NCBI RefSeq assembly: GCF_037975245.1
Contig: NC_092575.1
Location: 7,477,001-7,537,000, forward strand
Direction: 5' to 3'
DNA length: 60,000 nucleotides
Origin: Apostichopus japonicus
Taxonomy: Eukaryota; Echinodermata; Holothuroidea; Aspidochirotida; Stichopodidae
In this document: piece after piece, positions 24,501 through 39,500 of the stretch
How positions within the stretch are numbered: the stretch's first letter is position 1
Layout: each line of letters opens with the position of its first letter
Notes under the pieces: model-generated
Seen by the model: only the letters and a program-made list of their open reading frames with translations
The model's database searches: none
What the model was told of the DNA's origin: nothing
Program-made: the position numbers and the translations under genes

Positions 24501-27500
24501 CCACCTTAATCAGTCGGGGGAAACATGTTTAAATTCGACCGCATGCACCACCTTTGAAATCCTATGCACGCCACTGATCGGAAGGCGTTTTATTCCTGAC
24601 AATCTGTTCTTCTTTGCTCTATTAAGCCAAATATTTAACTACCTAACCAAAACAGCCCTCCTCAGTATAGTCAAGTATCGATCGAACCTGTCCTGCATAC
24701 AGAGCTACAGAGTGTAACCAGACGGAACCCGACATTCCAGTTGACGTACTGGCCTGGCCGACTTATGAAGAACTTTGAATACACCTGGTATATCGGGATG
24801 TATTATGCTCTCAACTCGACAATAAGATCTGCAAACATTTGGCAGGGATTTTCTCCGAGCTGAGCAATCCGCTATATACGGCGTAAGCAATCCGCTGTAT
24901 GTAAATGGGATTTGGGCCTCGTTTGTTTACCTCACTTCCAAACATATATAAAAACCGTATACGTAGTTTAATAGCTGGTCCACTCAGTTTATGATATAAC
25001 AGGAAGTATTGCAGCGATAGCCATGCCGTTATAGTTGACTAATATTCCAGTTTATTTTGTTGACAGATGTATCACTTAAAAGGTCGCTGATAGAACAGTT
25101 CACACACTTAATAAGATCTATTGGATGGATGCCATTATACGCTTCATATAAATGTATACTACCGTTGTTTTTTTTTCTTCCTTGTTGGCGACATGTATGA
25201 CTGCCTTGGTGCAGTGATCCGTGAAATGGGTACACAAAGTTCTTAGCAGAGAGTTATTCAATTGACACTCAACAATCATCAGTGGTGGTGCTACCTCGCG
25301 CACAGAGATGTTCGCTCGCTAACAATCCAGCGTATATCTATACGTATGCCTATATAAATATATATATATATATATATGTATATAGGTAATCGCATTAATA
25401 TAATTTAGCCTACACGGTCAAAAGGATTTTGGAGATATCATTTATTCTGTGCTTCTATCGTTTGGATAACTTTCAATCTACATATATACGAGGCTATAAG
25501 GTCCAGAGATTGTCAGGATGGAGGTTTGTGTTTCTATATTATTAACTAATCTGCAACATAACAATGTTATGTATCCGTGTTTACAGCATATTATATGGCC
25601 GGTCTCGGTTTTCGAGCTTCCTTATGAAAAGTTGCAGTAGTAGTATAGATTACTAATAACGATTACTTTAATTATTGTTATCACGAGATAAGCATGTTCA
25701 AAGAAAAAAATGTATAGTTTGTTAGTGTACGGTTTCATAAGACAACTCGGCGTGTGTATTTATTACTTTAGGTTTTCAACATTCAATTAACGTAAATGTA
25801 ACATTGTCGATATTTGTTTACCAGCGTATTTCCTTACCAGATAATAAGCTTCAATCGATGACGTCATATGTGATGAAATGACTCAGATGTTATAGGCTTA
25901 TAATTATAAGACTTACCAAGACGGATAACTAAGAAATTAGGCTCGTTCATGTTAATGAACTAAGCATTTCACAGTCGTTGAACTTCGACAGAAGTACATT
26001 GAACTATGAAAAGTGTAAATAATTAGCCGAAATATAGCAACAGGTTCACACAGTACTTGCAGCCAGTACGTGTAGGATATTGACCTACATATAGCCGTAA
26101 CAAGTGCGCGTTGCATAGGCTATACCGTACGGTAGAACGTTAGGCAGTATACAAGACCGACCTCAATTAATTAATTAAAGACACCTCGCGTTCGCTATAT
26201 TACCTCTCTGTACAAATGATGTCGTGATAAAAGTGCCGGTTATTTATCAACGATCGTGGTTTCACCCTGTGCTCTGTTAAATTACCGCTTTAACTTCCGC
26301 ATTGACGGAATGCATTTAAAATAGGCCTATACATTATAGCCGGTATATCCCTTAAAGGTTCGTGTTTATTCTTCTGTATGACCATGTGTATCCATGCCCG
26401 TGACGGTGACCCCTTCCCCTGGTACAGTCATCACTTTCCAGTGTAGGTACCCTTTCTAGAGGTAGTTGGCCCTTCCCAGGGTGGTCTTTTCCCCGTCCCA
26501 GGGTGATCCCTTCCCAGGGAAGTCTGTCCACTCCGTGCTGATGTTAATCCCCATGCACATCACGTCCCCGTGTGTGCTGAGAGGATTACGTTTATGAGCC
26601 TGTAATGGGTCAGTTACTCGATCTTCACTCAGTTCCGTGATCCGTGTTAAGTAAGCAAGATTAATGGAACAAAGGTCATAAGAAATCGGGTATTGAACAA
26701 GTTCCGATTAAAAAACTGGAATCTGACGTGAAAGCGATAACCGCAGATTCCTGACATAACTTTCCGGTTCATTTGCGTTATACTCACTACTGACTGAGTC
26801 TGTAAGTAGGATGGCTTAGTAAACTCTACAATTCTTCTGTTCTTTTGTAACCCCCTTTTCTTTTCTTTTTTCTTGGCTAGAAAGATGTAAATATTTTGTA
26901 GGCTTAATCATAAAAGAAATAACCGATAACCCCGACAGCAGAACACCAGAGAGCTTTCGAGTAGGCCTATTGTTTAAAATCCAACGTCAGCTTATGAAGT
27001 ATTTTCCAAAATATATCAAAACGGGTAACACGAGTTTATGCACGTTTTGAGACGAGAAGGGCAACAAAGTGTGCAACACTCAGCCTGGCACTTTTTATAG
27101 ATTTATATATAAACAATCGATACTATTCCTATACAGAAAGCTATCATGGAGTTCATTATATCTTGAATAGTCAGTCTGAAATGACTCCCTAAATTGAAAA
27201 GATTTCAAATTGGAAGCCACCCGACGTGACAGTTGCAATCCAAATGCTCTTGAGGGCTTCTCCCACATTCGTGGTCGCTTAAGCTTCGTAAAAACTTAAC
27301 TTCCTGAATGATTGAATTAGGAACTGTATACTCCAAAATTTCCGATTTATAAACAACTGAATTTGTGATGGGCACGGTGATTTAATTGAATAGCTACTCA
27401 TTTGTGTGAAAAAAAAAATATGTGAAATGTGTCTATTGAAATGTCATTTTGAGTAGTACATATACATGCAGGAACGTTTGACAAACTTTTCTGTATTGGA

Positions 27501-30500
27501 TTAAGTCTGTTTTATACCCTGCACATTGTAATACTCGATATTAGTATATATAGCGAGGTGTTGGTTCTCTCTGGCCCTGGTCTATAAGCGGGCTATTAAT
27601 AACTCACTCAAGAGCACCAGATAATTGGTTTGTTGACCAATAATGTGTATGTCTTAGTCCATTTCAGGGGTTTGCAATTATGCGTGCATGAATATCACAT
27701 GGTTTGGTTTGCATATCGAAAACTTATATGTACAAAACCAATGAAATATTCTTCTTCTAGTATAGAAACAATAACAACACTATACGACTGCATTGACGTC
27801 ACACGTTATTAGCCTACATGTTTTATCTTTTCTGTTTAACCAAGTTCTTACTGAAATGCTTATATTGTGACCTCTTTTTGCCCTTATCTTCCCTATAAAA
27901 TAGTTTAAATATGCAACTTGTGACAGTGCGCACGCGGTTAGTCGTATAGTGATTGCGAATTAAGAGGAATCCTTTTGAAACTGATTTAATAGAACGAATG
28001 GGGGTTCAACCAGACAAATGATCAACAAGGACCTAGGCTATTATCAATTATTTGGGGTGTCATTTAAAGGTTATGATGGGTCTATAATGGTTGAATAGTA
28101 TGAACACATATGAATCACCGCACTACGCATTAGGGCCTATGCATATTGTCTCTCCCACAGCATCTATTGTAGGCTAACTTCCGTTCTAATCTGTGGTATA
28201 CCTGCATTGTTGTCCAAGTATAGGCTAATACCGACCAATTTTATTTTTTTTTGACTCATAGCCTACTGCTCTTCAAACTGAGGAAGATATTGAACACGTC
28301 AATAAGCTTGTAACTGAACCTTGTAGCATCCGAATGTGAAGTTTACATATGTGGTCAATCAGTTATAAAGGTAACACGCATTGTCTATTAGCTGATTTCC
28401 GTCCGCCAATCTTGCTCAGCTAATTCAGTCTGCAAGAAATCTCTAGAATTAATCACCGATCCTCAAGTTCATTGTTAGGAAGCCACAACAAGGCAAAACA
28501 CCATATACAGATGTACAATGGTTCAGCAATCAAACGATAAATAACATTCTGCTAAGGACTATTTTTTTATTGTCAGTATTTTAAATATCATATTGAACTT
28601 CGTACACACAGCGCGGGGCATTGGTTTACAATGCAAGTCTCAATACCGTTACACTGTTTATTCGTTTATGCATGAGGCATATTGAACCTATATATACAGG
28701 AGAAAAAAAAAATGTAGAATTTACGTTGATTAACCATTAAAGCGGAAATACATATTGGATTGCTTATAATGTTTGGCATATTGTTAGCATATATTTAGCC
28801 TAAAAATAGCACAGCCGTGCTAGATACTATATCAGCCTTAGCCGGTTTCCATGGAAACACCAATTTATTGTTAACGACTATACGTTAAATCTATACAGCC
28901 GGCGCCTTTTGTCCCATATTTAATTTGGCTTTCGTATAATGGCATAATGCAACGGTCAGACCCTTCTTTTTTTTGCAGCAAAATCCTGCAAAATAAACTT
29001 AGAAGTTGCTCTCTACTGAAGGAGGCCTTATTCCGTTCAATGCCTTGTGTTGATTCTTCATGGCCAGTGTGTCACACTTCAGGGTTTAAGTTGCTTTCAG
29101 TTAAACGGAAACTTCCCAGGGACTCAGCTGAGGTGTTAGCCATTGTTTCGATAATCAGATTTGTGAGTAAAGCAACTATAAGCCGATTCAAGAATCAGAT
29201 CTGCTCATGGTTCCAGGAATTAAATTCCAAGTCATTCACAATGAGCTGGATACAGCTCAACACAAATGGTAATTGCGTTCTGAGATGTGCCTACAATGTA
29301 TGTTTCTGTATATTCAGTTAATTCTTTTCACCACTTTTGATACACGATTACAGTTTGATACGCCGCCACCATTCTGACACTTAATAGATTCTGAATGAAG
29401 CGTTCGTATGACCAGACCTCAGCACCATATTTGAGGCAGGTTTCTTTTTCATGAAAATATGGCACCTTTAAACTTGCTGTTTGACGAAAATGAATGGATA
29501 TGCTCGATGTAGTAGGAGAGGCAACTAAAACCTCACCTCGTTCCTCCACCCGGGCCCCTCCCACCCCTCACCCCCCCCCCCCCCACACACGTACATACAC
29601 AAACATTTAAAGATATATAGTAATAAAACAAAGGGGTTTAATGAAGCAAAGAATGTATACTTCACTCCATTTCGATAATTTTATAAGCAGGTCTCGTTGT
29701 AGGTATATAACAGTTGCACGAATGCGCATTTTGCGCACGCTTCGCACGCCAAATTAGTATTCCTGCTGCCGAAGGGATTATGTTCTTGTTAGTTTGAGAT
29801 TCATATTAGCATCCTAAAGATCACAAAGTCAGAAGTTAGACATCACGGATTGCAAGACATCGTACATGACCACAGCCAGATGTTTCTACAGGCAAGGTTA
29901 AAAATAAATAGTTTGCGGATTGGTCGACGGAGTTGCTGAAGGGTCCACTGCGTTCTACTCAAGGATTTGTAGGACCTGTCACGTTATTGTTAGACAAGCA
30001 GGGTGAGCAAACTCACCCCTACCCCCTTCTCCCCACGCCCTCTCCCTACCCATCCGCACGCACCCATGTAAGGCGTTAGACTGTCTGGGGCTCTCAACTG
30101 CTAGCAATCTTTAAATCTAGTTAAATGAAAATAATACTGTTAGTACAATTTTGTTAGAACCGAATTTGCTTTGTAGGTTTGTTTTGTCCAGTTCAGGGTG
30201 AGGGGGGGGGGGGTCGAGAGGCAACTGTCAGTTTAGTGTCCTAGAATCACCTCACTTTTTGTGACATTCCTAAGCCGTTACACAAAAACAAATTGTCAAA
30301 TTCTAACTTCTAATATTTATATGCCCAGGCGACATTATCGTGGCAAACGGGCGATACTATGCAGATGCATCCTACCCTGTTGATACGGCCTTGGTGTTCA
30401 GCTAACTGCGATTCCGTGCAGTGTTCACGTCAATGCCTATAATGCAGGAGGTGTGAAACACATGCTAGCAAACAATTACAGCGGTGAAAATAGTTACAAT

Positions 30501-33500
30501 TAAGGGGTTTGCCATTCACATCTCGAGGACAATTCCCTATTGTTATTCTTGTAGACAATACAGTAGGTTAAAAGTAAGAAAGCGCGGTGATAGAAACATT
30601 GTTGTCGTGGTAAGGTGCTAGAAGAGACACCTGGCTGCAACTATTTACGGTTTATCGGAAAGAGATAATAATAACACAGGCATGGAGAATACCTCATCAC
30701 GTGGAAATATTCACCAAGGAATGTTTTAACCATTCATTGTAACTAGGGGTATCTTCCTGTTGAAAAATAATATTTCATTACACTAATGTTTTGATTGATA
30801 TATAGGAACAATTCTAAACTACCATATATTATAGAATGTTACTGTACCAGTATAACGCAATGTTTTGGATGCCGGGTATAGCTGATCTACAACTTCAAGG
30901 TCCCCGTCACCGCTCATACCCTTCCCCTCATACTAAGAAAGCTGTCCTACCCTGCGAAAATGTATTGCTCCATTGACTTACACACTATAAATTCGTCACT
31001 TTCTGAGGTCGCTATAGAGTACAGATAAAGTAGAAAATTCAACTGGTAACGTATATCTACCACGCCATAGAACCGCGGTGATCGGGCTTGGACTATATTG
31101 GCACTGGCGAATTTACCTACAATGATTCCGCGAGCTTTGCTTTCAAGGGCGGCGGAACCGGGGGGGGGGGGGCACGTGCCCCCCACTTTTCCTCAGGTTA
31201 AAAATGTGCCCTTTTTCTACATAAAAATTGAGGTGTCTCAAGTAAGCAGCCAGGGAACCAGAATGAACACTCGGGAAGGGCCGTTTCCGGCCATCTGAGG
31301 GGTTTGTAAAACCACAAATTTTCTTGTACGCTCCGCGCCAACCGATGGTGGCGCTCCGCTCAGATAGTCGTGCATACAACTTTGCAAATCCTGGCTACGC
31401 CCCTGACTTTTAATGAATTTCTGTGGGTCAAACTCAAAGCTATTTCGAATGGAAAAAATTTGTTAAGATATTAACAAGAATAAACTCTAATTCGGAAGAT
31501 TCCTACTTCAGCAACTAGCATGATTTCACCTCATTTTGTCTCAAAAGAAAACTTGTTCCTTGTGTCCCATTTTGCACATTGGATATTGCAGTGCTAGTAT
31601 GCATATTTACCTTGAAGGGGGGGGGGGAGGGGGGCGTTGATGGAGTGATGTGTATACGCAAATGAGAGTTATAAAGGGTACTAAATATAAGGCTGCATCA
31701 GTCCAATCGAACTTCTGCAAAGTGCCCTTTGATGTCGGTGCCCCCCCCCCCCCCCCAGATTAAAAGTGCTTCCGCCGCCCTTGTTTGCTTTGCTCATATT
31801 AAGGCTATACTTGAGCTAAATATGTGTGTCAGAAGAGGTTAATTTTTAGCATAGTACTCCCCATGTCACGTGTCAGCTCTAATTGCGTAATGTTCCTATT
31901 TCACTAAAGAATTTGTAAATGTTCCTGATTTTTACGCCTCCATTAATTTTTTTTAGTTTAGTTTATTTCATTCATTTTCGCCAATATCCAAAAGGATAAT
32001 AGCTGTATGCAAACATCCAAGAAACTTTCTTTATTAGGTTTCTATTCTGACGATGAACCTATCAAGTGAATGTATAGGCCTTCGTTATTCCTAACGTGGT
32101 ATTATGTATGCCTCATATATCCTACACAAGTCAGCGTCGATCAAAATAAATGAACACTGTGTTAGCAAATCGACCCGTGTTCACAGATCTAATATCTACC
32201 TTTAAGCTCAATGCTGCAGTTAAATCACATGAGCCCGTTTTCGTATATATCAATAAAAATCTCTAGTCCCTCAGTCATATTGCTACTGGAATTTATTGCT
32301 TCAAAGTAAACATTATATACGATCCATCACTCCGCTTTGCTCTACTGATATTGCTACAACCACTGTAGGAACCTCTTACATTTATCACATTATAGGAAGC
32401 CCTCCGTGGAACCAATACATATATCGTTGTATGAAACCTTACTTCCGTGGCGTCAAGGTTGTAATATTTGTTATAGCCAAGTACAATAATGTCCCCTTAG
32501 GCTGTGTACTTTGGCCTTCCAAATTGAATGGGATCACGACTTACACTCAATCAGTTAAGAATAGGTCCTCTTATATTCTGCAAGTGCCCTTTATTAGAAC
32601 GCCTGGCAGTTACATCTATAATATAACTTTCTGTTCTTTTGTAAATACGCCTAGAGCGTAAACCAAATTAACGATATACCCATGCGACATATTTACGAAA
32701 TATATATGATGAGAGATTGTTTTTTTGTTTTTCCGATTTGTGGAAACTTGTTATTATATCTCACACGTCAGTCATCAGGTTTGCATATTTCACTATAAAT
32801 GACCTATATTAGTTAGCAATCATGACTAAACGTTTTCTTGGGATAGTGTAACTTTGTTGGCGTTGTAATGGCAAGGAGTCATATCCTGTGTAAATATTCG
32901 TGTCATTTAAAACGTTTAACTTGGCGATTCGGGTTTTTTCTTTCTGGGCAGGCAAGCCCGATTTGCATCGAGATCCATCATTGGAATTGCTGGATTATCT
33001 TGTCAAAAGGAATTATAAACATTAAAGCAGCAAGATATCACAAACATGTATTATTAGGCAAACATGATATACAGTTCCTTTGTACTGAAGATCAAGATTG
33101 ATTTCAGCAGGTTTTTTTTTTTTTAATTTGGTTACATGAAGTCTTCTGAACTCGCTAAGTCCTATGCAAATAAGAACTTTAAAATCACCGTGAACGCCCA
33201 TTGGCCAATCAGATACCAGCTGAAATAAAAATATATATGTAGGATAACACAACTGCACACTTGCTATACGGTGGAATTAAGCACCCTTTCGTAAACATAG
33301 CACTATTTTATCCAAATTAAAATGTCTCAAAGGAGAGGGTTCACCCCTACTTGGTAATTTGGTAACACAACAAGGTTTTCCACAACTCCCCTTCATCCCC
33401 CCCCCCTTGCTCTCCATTCCCAGCGCGCTAACGTACACGTGGGCTGCAGTGTCACCTCATAAACAAATACAGTGACATCACATACACACGCACCTCACCC

Positions 33501-36500
33501 CCCCACCCCTCCGTTCAGTGCAAAGGTGTTTTTGCGCCCCTGTTTATCTAGTACGTGGAAGACGTATTAGCGGGATCAAGTGCAGACTATTTTATGTAAA
33601 AGATTTTACATCTTTCAAGGGTAAAAGTTATCTCATATAGCTCGTTTGGTCTAAATTCGTTTGCCCCTTTTTATGCACTTTCTCTTTTTTCCCTTCACAA
33701 TTTTCTCGAACCAATGCTTCCCGCAAACTTTACAAAAAGTTTGAAAAATTCGTGAAGCTATGAAGTGTATTAACCTGCAGAAGTACATACGACGTGGTTG
33801 ACAACGTATGATTACGTCACTTCCGTTATGACATGTTCCACGTTAGATATTTGTAAAAGGCAGAGTAACGGATGGAGTAAAATAAGTCATAATATAAAAA
33901 ATAAAACTTAAAAAAAAACAAGTTGTTATCCCCAATCTGAGCTGTTGACTCATTAGCAGGGAAAGAGCACATAATAATATAGGGACTATCCAGTGACGTA
34001 GTGAAATGCTAAAGTGGTTACAAAGTTTAAAAAAAAACCACATAAAACATAGGCCTACCTTTGAAGCATTTGTTGACAGTTTCAACATCTATATTTCCAC
34101 TTGTCATGCAACAATTGTTGATAAATCTTTGCGTTCACACGCCTTCATGATGACATCAACTAGACAAGGCAGTGTTAACTTAATTTGATACAACCAAGTG
34201 AATGGCTTTGGTATGTCGTGTTGAAGTCACTGAAAATCCACGAATACATTATTGTGGAAATGACGAGGGGGGGGGTGGGGGAGGGGAAGGTGTGGTCATC
34301 ATACAGCGCATAAGGGGGGAGGGTAAGGTGTGGTCATCATACAGCGCATATGGGGGGAGGGTAAGGTGTGGTCATCATACAGCTCATATTTGTCTCGATC
34401 ATACTTGTGTAAGATGCAATCTCTCTTTCTTTGCTGAACACAAACGAACCGGACGGTCTTAAAAGGATTTCCACATTTGTCACCCTCCCGTCCTACGCCC
34501 TCCCCCCTCCCCCCTCCCCCAGACCATCCTACCTCCCTATCTTCGGTCCTTGACGATAATGATCCCGATCGTAAGCGGTTAGTGTCAACAAGAATTCTGT
34601 TTTCCATCCTAGTAATTCGTCTTATTTAGAATAGTTTTGGTACCGTGATGATAAGCATCTTAACCATTGCCATACAAAGTCGTTACGTTATGTTATTCAA
34701 CGTCAGTTAGTTGTTCACCTGTAGTGCAGGTCTGGCGAGAAGGACGCAGGGCGGTACTCCTGTAGGCCCGGGGGAGGTCCAACTAAATTAAGGAGACCGG
34801 AGAAATATGGAATGAGAAACAATATACTCTAATTTTCAGAAGAAGTTTTCATACGTCCATGAATGTATCATGAATAAGGATACTTCAAGTGGTTGGGGGG
34901 GGGGTGTGGTGGAACCATTGAATGACCCTAATTGTCCCCTGACTTTCGAAGCACCTGAGCATGCATGAATCTCAGCAAGTGAGTCAGTTGACTAAACAAC
35001 ATTCGGACTAGTACTTCAGTCTCTTCAAATTCCTTCTGGCATCAAAGGCGGCGAAATCAGACATTTAAATGTCTCAGCTAGGAAAGGACAAAGTAAACCT
35101 GCAGAGGATTGCAGCTGCAAAAGACGTGCAAAAATCTTGGTCATTGTGTAGTGATACTTTTTGAATCTAAAATCCCTTTAAATGTCTGACAGCGTGCGAA
35201 AGATTGTTGCAATGTATTTACATACCACCCACACTTACCGTTGTTTCGGCGAAACTATTTAACAACACACCTACAAATTCAGGAACTGAGTTAAAAAGCA
35301 AACACTGTCCAACGTGAATATACAAAATGCCAAAATTGAACATTAAAAGGAAAAATTTGAGCCAAGTTTTACGATGGCACAAGTTTGTTTGAAAAAGGTA
35401 GTTGTTGTTTATACGCTTGCGGTGATTTGGTTAACGGGGCTTATGGCATCGTGTGTACAGTCAGCAGTTGGTTTAGCTTTTGTCTGTGATGATATAACAG
35501 GTAAACCCGAGCTAGGAATGTGTGGTGACGGAATTGCGGTTTGTTATTCAGGCATGGGAAATATGAAAATCACCCTCGCGTGCAGGGCATGCCACTCAAA
35601 TAATAAATAGACATTACTGGTAAAGGAGCCTGTACAATGTTACTTACATATAGCATTGTTAGTCAACAATGACCAAATTCAATATATTGGCAGAGGAGGA
35701 TTGTTTTTTTTTGTAGGTGTTTTTGTGTGTGTGTGCCTGTTTGTCCTTTACTTATATGTCGAAGATAATTTGAATAACAAACATTGAACATATGGGCGTT
35801 GGTATATGCCTTCTCTAAGCCTATACACTGCATGCCAAGTTATGGCATACACAAGTTTAATTGCAAAGTCGGGCTAGACTGTTTATATTTCAAGAAAGAA
35901 TAATAATAAGAAGAAGACGAAGACGAAGAACACGATCATGTGCAAAGTGCAGTAAAAAGGATTATTGAAGGTTTGATCAAAGTCCAACGCCATAAGACTG
36001 CGAGGCACTTACTTTGTATCACCATGACAACAGTGTGAACGTCAAGGACCATACGGTGGTGCCATATAAACACAATGCAAATAAGAGGCAAACATTTATG
36101 CATATTTTGTCTATAAATATATCCAACAATTTTGAGATCCGGCATAATGTAGGTTATTAAATGTGGTTTTTTTTATACCAGTTTAGTCAAACAAATGATT
36201 GCCACTGTCTAAGGCTGTCCATCATTGTAGCCTACACTATACCGTGCGTTCTTATAATGTTCTTATATAGGCCTATATACTAAGGCCTATCGCATATTAT
36301 AACCCATGGTGCGTATATGAATAGTAGGAAATCATATAGGAACCGGTGTGCAATCTTTAGCGTTGCCTGTTGAGTATTTTCCGAACTTGACCTTGCGATA
36401 ACTAAATATTAAAATTAACCGGATCAGCTATATAGTCTGTAAGCTAATCAAATCGTCAAAAATTGAAACATCTGAACTAATGTAATTGTTACAATATGGT

Positions 36501-39500
36501 CAATTGTTAACAAACTTCTACCAAAAGCCTTGGAAATCAAAATTCTCGGATGTGCATTTGTTTTGTCCAATCTTGATTGAAGGCACATGTACCAAAAATC
36601 CCTAAATGTGGGTAACGGAGTACGGTATAGCCCTACATCACATAAATTAGCAGTGCTATGGCTCTACTATGTGTACAGGCCTCTCTCACAAGCTACGTTT
36701 AATCACGGTATAGGATATGATAGCTAGTGATATTATTATCAGGCGCGTAGCCAAGGGGGGGGGGGAGGGGGCGACCGCCAACCCCCTTGAGCATATTTTT
36801 TTTATGATATCGCTAGTAATTTCAAATAGAACATGCTTAGATGCAGCTTACTTGGCCTGGGAAGTGTCATTTCCAGCGATCTGAGCGGCATTTTTGGCCA
36901 AATTTTCTTGTACGCTTCGCGCAAAGCTATGGTCCCTGGGAAGTGCCATTTCCAGCGATCTGGGAGGCATTTTCGGCCAAACCCTTCTTGTACGCTTCGC
37001 GCTAACTTATGGTGGCGCTACGCTTAGATAGCTTGCCTACAGGCAAGTTCGCCCCTCCCTTGGCAAATTCTTCGCTACGCGCCTGATTATTATGGACATT
37101 AAGGACTTGACTACAAAACAACATTAATCGCTTGTGGCAGACAGATGTTTAAGGACCCCCTTACACCCATCGCAACAGGCATGTGTTCGCCAGACTTTCA
37201 AAACTCCATACGTGTTTCAAACCGCATCTTTTTTTATTCAAGTGATTCCTAGACTCTCCCACAGAGATATTTACCCACCATTATAAGTAATATTATCGCG
37301 GTGAGTCAACGTGGAAACCGTAGGACGTTAACACACCCACCCACACACAATCACTTCCATCATTGTTGTGTAATCTTTTCCTGTTTTTGAAATATTTCAT
37401 TCGCTGACAGGTGGAAGTAAAAACGTTTTTGCTTCAGAATTGTTTGAATAAAGACCGCAAAGTTGTCATCTTCGACCGAATATAAGTATTTTCTTACCTA
37501 ATGGTCAGAATGGTCGGTAAAAATAACAAGATTGGTCATAATATCAGACGTGTTTTGATGAGAGAAAGGTAACCAACAGTATTGTTCAGTGTCTGTGTGT
37601 GTGTTGGGGGCAGGGGGCAGGGGGAAGGGGGGATGCGTATGTATGTGATATCGCTGTTTTTTGTTAAGAAATGACTACAAACCAAGTGTACGTAGGGTGC
37701 TGGCAGTGTGGAGCGGGGGGGGGGGGGGGGTGGAGAGGAAAGTGGACTTGTGGAAAACAATGTTGTGCTAGTTACCAATAAAATGGTTCCGTACGCTCAG
37801 TTAATAAAAAATGATAATGTAACAGATTGCATGTAACCATAAACGAGTATTAGGGTAGTAAGTGCAGTTGCCGACATAACTGTCAATTGCAGCGTTTAAC
37901 CATTTTCAACATCGTTACTAAAGAAGATTATGATTGCCTACTTTATGTGTTGGTCCACGAGGTTTGCGTTTACGTATAGGGTACAACGTGATGTGTATGC
38001 ACCCTCGTACCCATTAAGAGAATGCACTCATGTCTCTAACCCCCCCCCCCCCCCCTCCGTCCCTCTCCTTAGCTAGAACAGACATTACCATAAAAGGCAG
38101 ATAAAAAGCCACATACACACACGAAAAACATGTTTGTTCCCGGCCGTCTGTCACCGCTTTGGGTCCATAGGGTATATTCGCCGATATGATATGCAATAAT
38201 AAAGCTAAACAAGCCTATGTCTATCATTTATTACATTCATAACATTTTTGCGGAGGGTCTTACGCAAGATCGAATCCCCAAAGATTTAAGAGTCAGAAAC
38301 AATATTTTGCAAAAACAATCATTATTGGTTTAATTTGATACATTATACTGTTGGTTATAGCTGAGTGATGTTTCCCCCTTCAGGGATATAAACCACACAG
38401 TCACGAAAAACACCTAACCAGTTTGAAAAAGAAAGTCTACTGCACTCCATGCACAGACTGACAGACACACCTGAGATTTTAGACTTCGTGAAGTCGGTTT
38501 CCTGTAAGTGTCATGTTGATCGCAATCTGTTTCCTCTCATATTAGTGGTTCATTTTCCCGGAAGTTTTTGTCAGGTATATCAGTTGGATATTTTTTGAAT
38601 TTGAAACAGTCACGCTGAGTCTGTCTATATTGAGCACAGTAGCACCTGCCGTCCTCCTGTTGGCTTCGTTAAAAGTTCTCTATTTTATCATTTCTGGGAA
38701 GATTTTATTGCAATAATTAGTGACACAAAAAGGAAAGAATTTGCTTTGCGTTCCCTTATATTCACTATCGGACTAATTCACAAATCTTTTGTACAATGCC
38801 TGTAAGTATACTAAATTTTTCGTGATATTCAATAAAGGATTTTAAGTTTTCGTGTCAGATATGATTATATGCAGTTTGTATACAATTGAATGTGAAATTG
38901 AAGTCTCTATGTCAGGGGTTCCCTAACTGGGGTGCATGAACCCCCAGGGGGTGCGTAAGTTCATCCCATGGGGTTCGTGAGATGTTTCTGAAGTCAAATC
39001 TAGAGTACTAAAATCTGATATATCATATAATTTAGTAATTTACAAAAGTCGTACCTATCGACAAACTCTTTTCGCATTCCATTCGCATATGTTGCCATAC
39101 TAGTACCGTACCATTCATGTGATAAATAAATGAATTATGAAACAGACACAGGCCGCAATATTCGTTCATCTATTGTTTTTTCATTACAATATTACTCTAT
39201 GAAATTGCTCTTTACGAAGCACTGTTATGCGTATTACAGTATATATAATAATGACTCAGATCGTGTCTCGAAAAGTTGGGGGTTCGTGGACAACTTTGAC
39301 ATCCACAAGGGGTTCGTGGGGGATAAAGTTAGGGAAACCCTGCTCTATGTCGAAAAAATGTGTAAATCAAAATCAACATTAGTTGTTCGACGTTCGTTTT
39401 CATTGGTTGTCTCGCTCCAGATATACAATATGATATTTATGCATTGAGTTTGGAAATTAATATATTTTACGGAGATTGCGCCGTCAGGTAGGGGAAACTA

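Noticed and set aside
24480-24580. Complete hAT-like element ending CCACTG
   Set aside because: The right end resembles a transposon terminus, but no matching inverted left end or target duplication was found nearby.
28947-29321. 124-codon plus-strand frame in septin intron 2
   Set aside because: It begins with a real ATG, but has no recognisable domain, signal peptide or supporting context. Its length is compatible with chance in a window this size.
32296-32661. 121-codon plus-strand frame in septin intron 2
   Set aside because: No domain or signal peptide was recognised, and there is no sign of splice partners.
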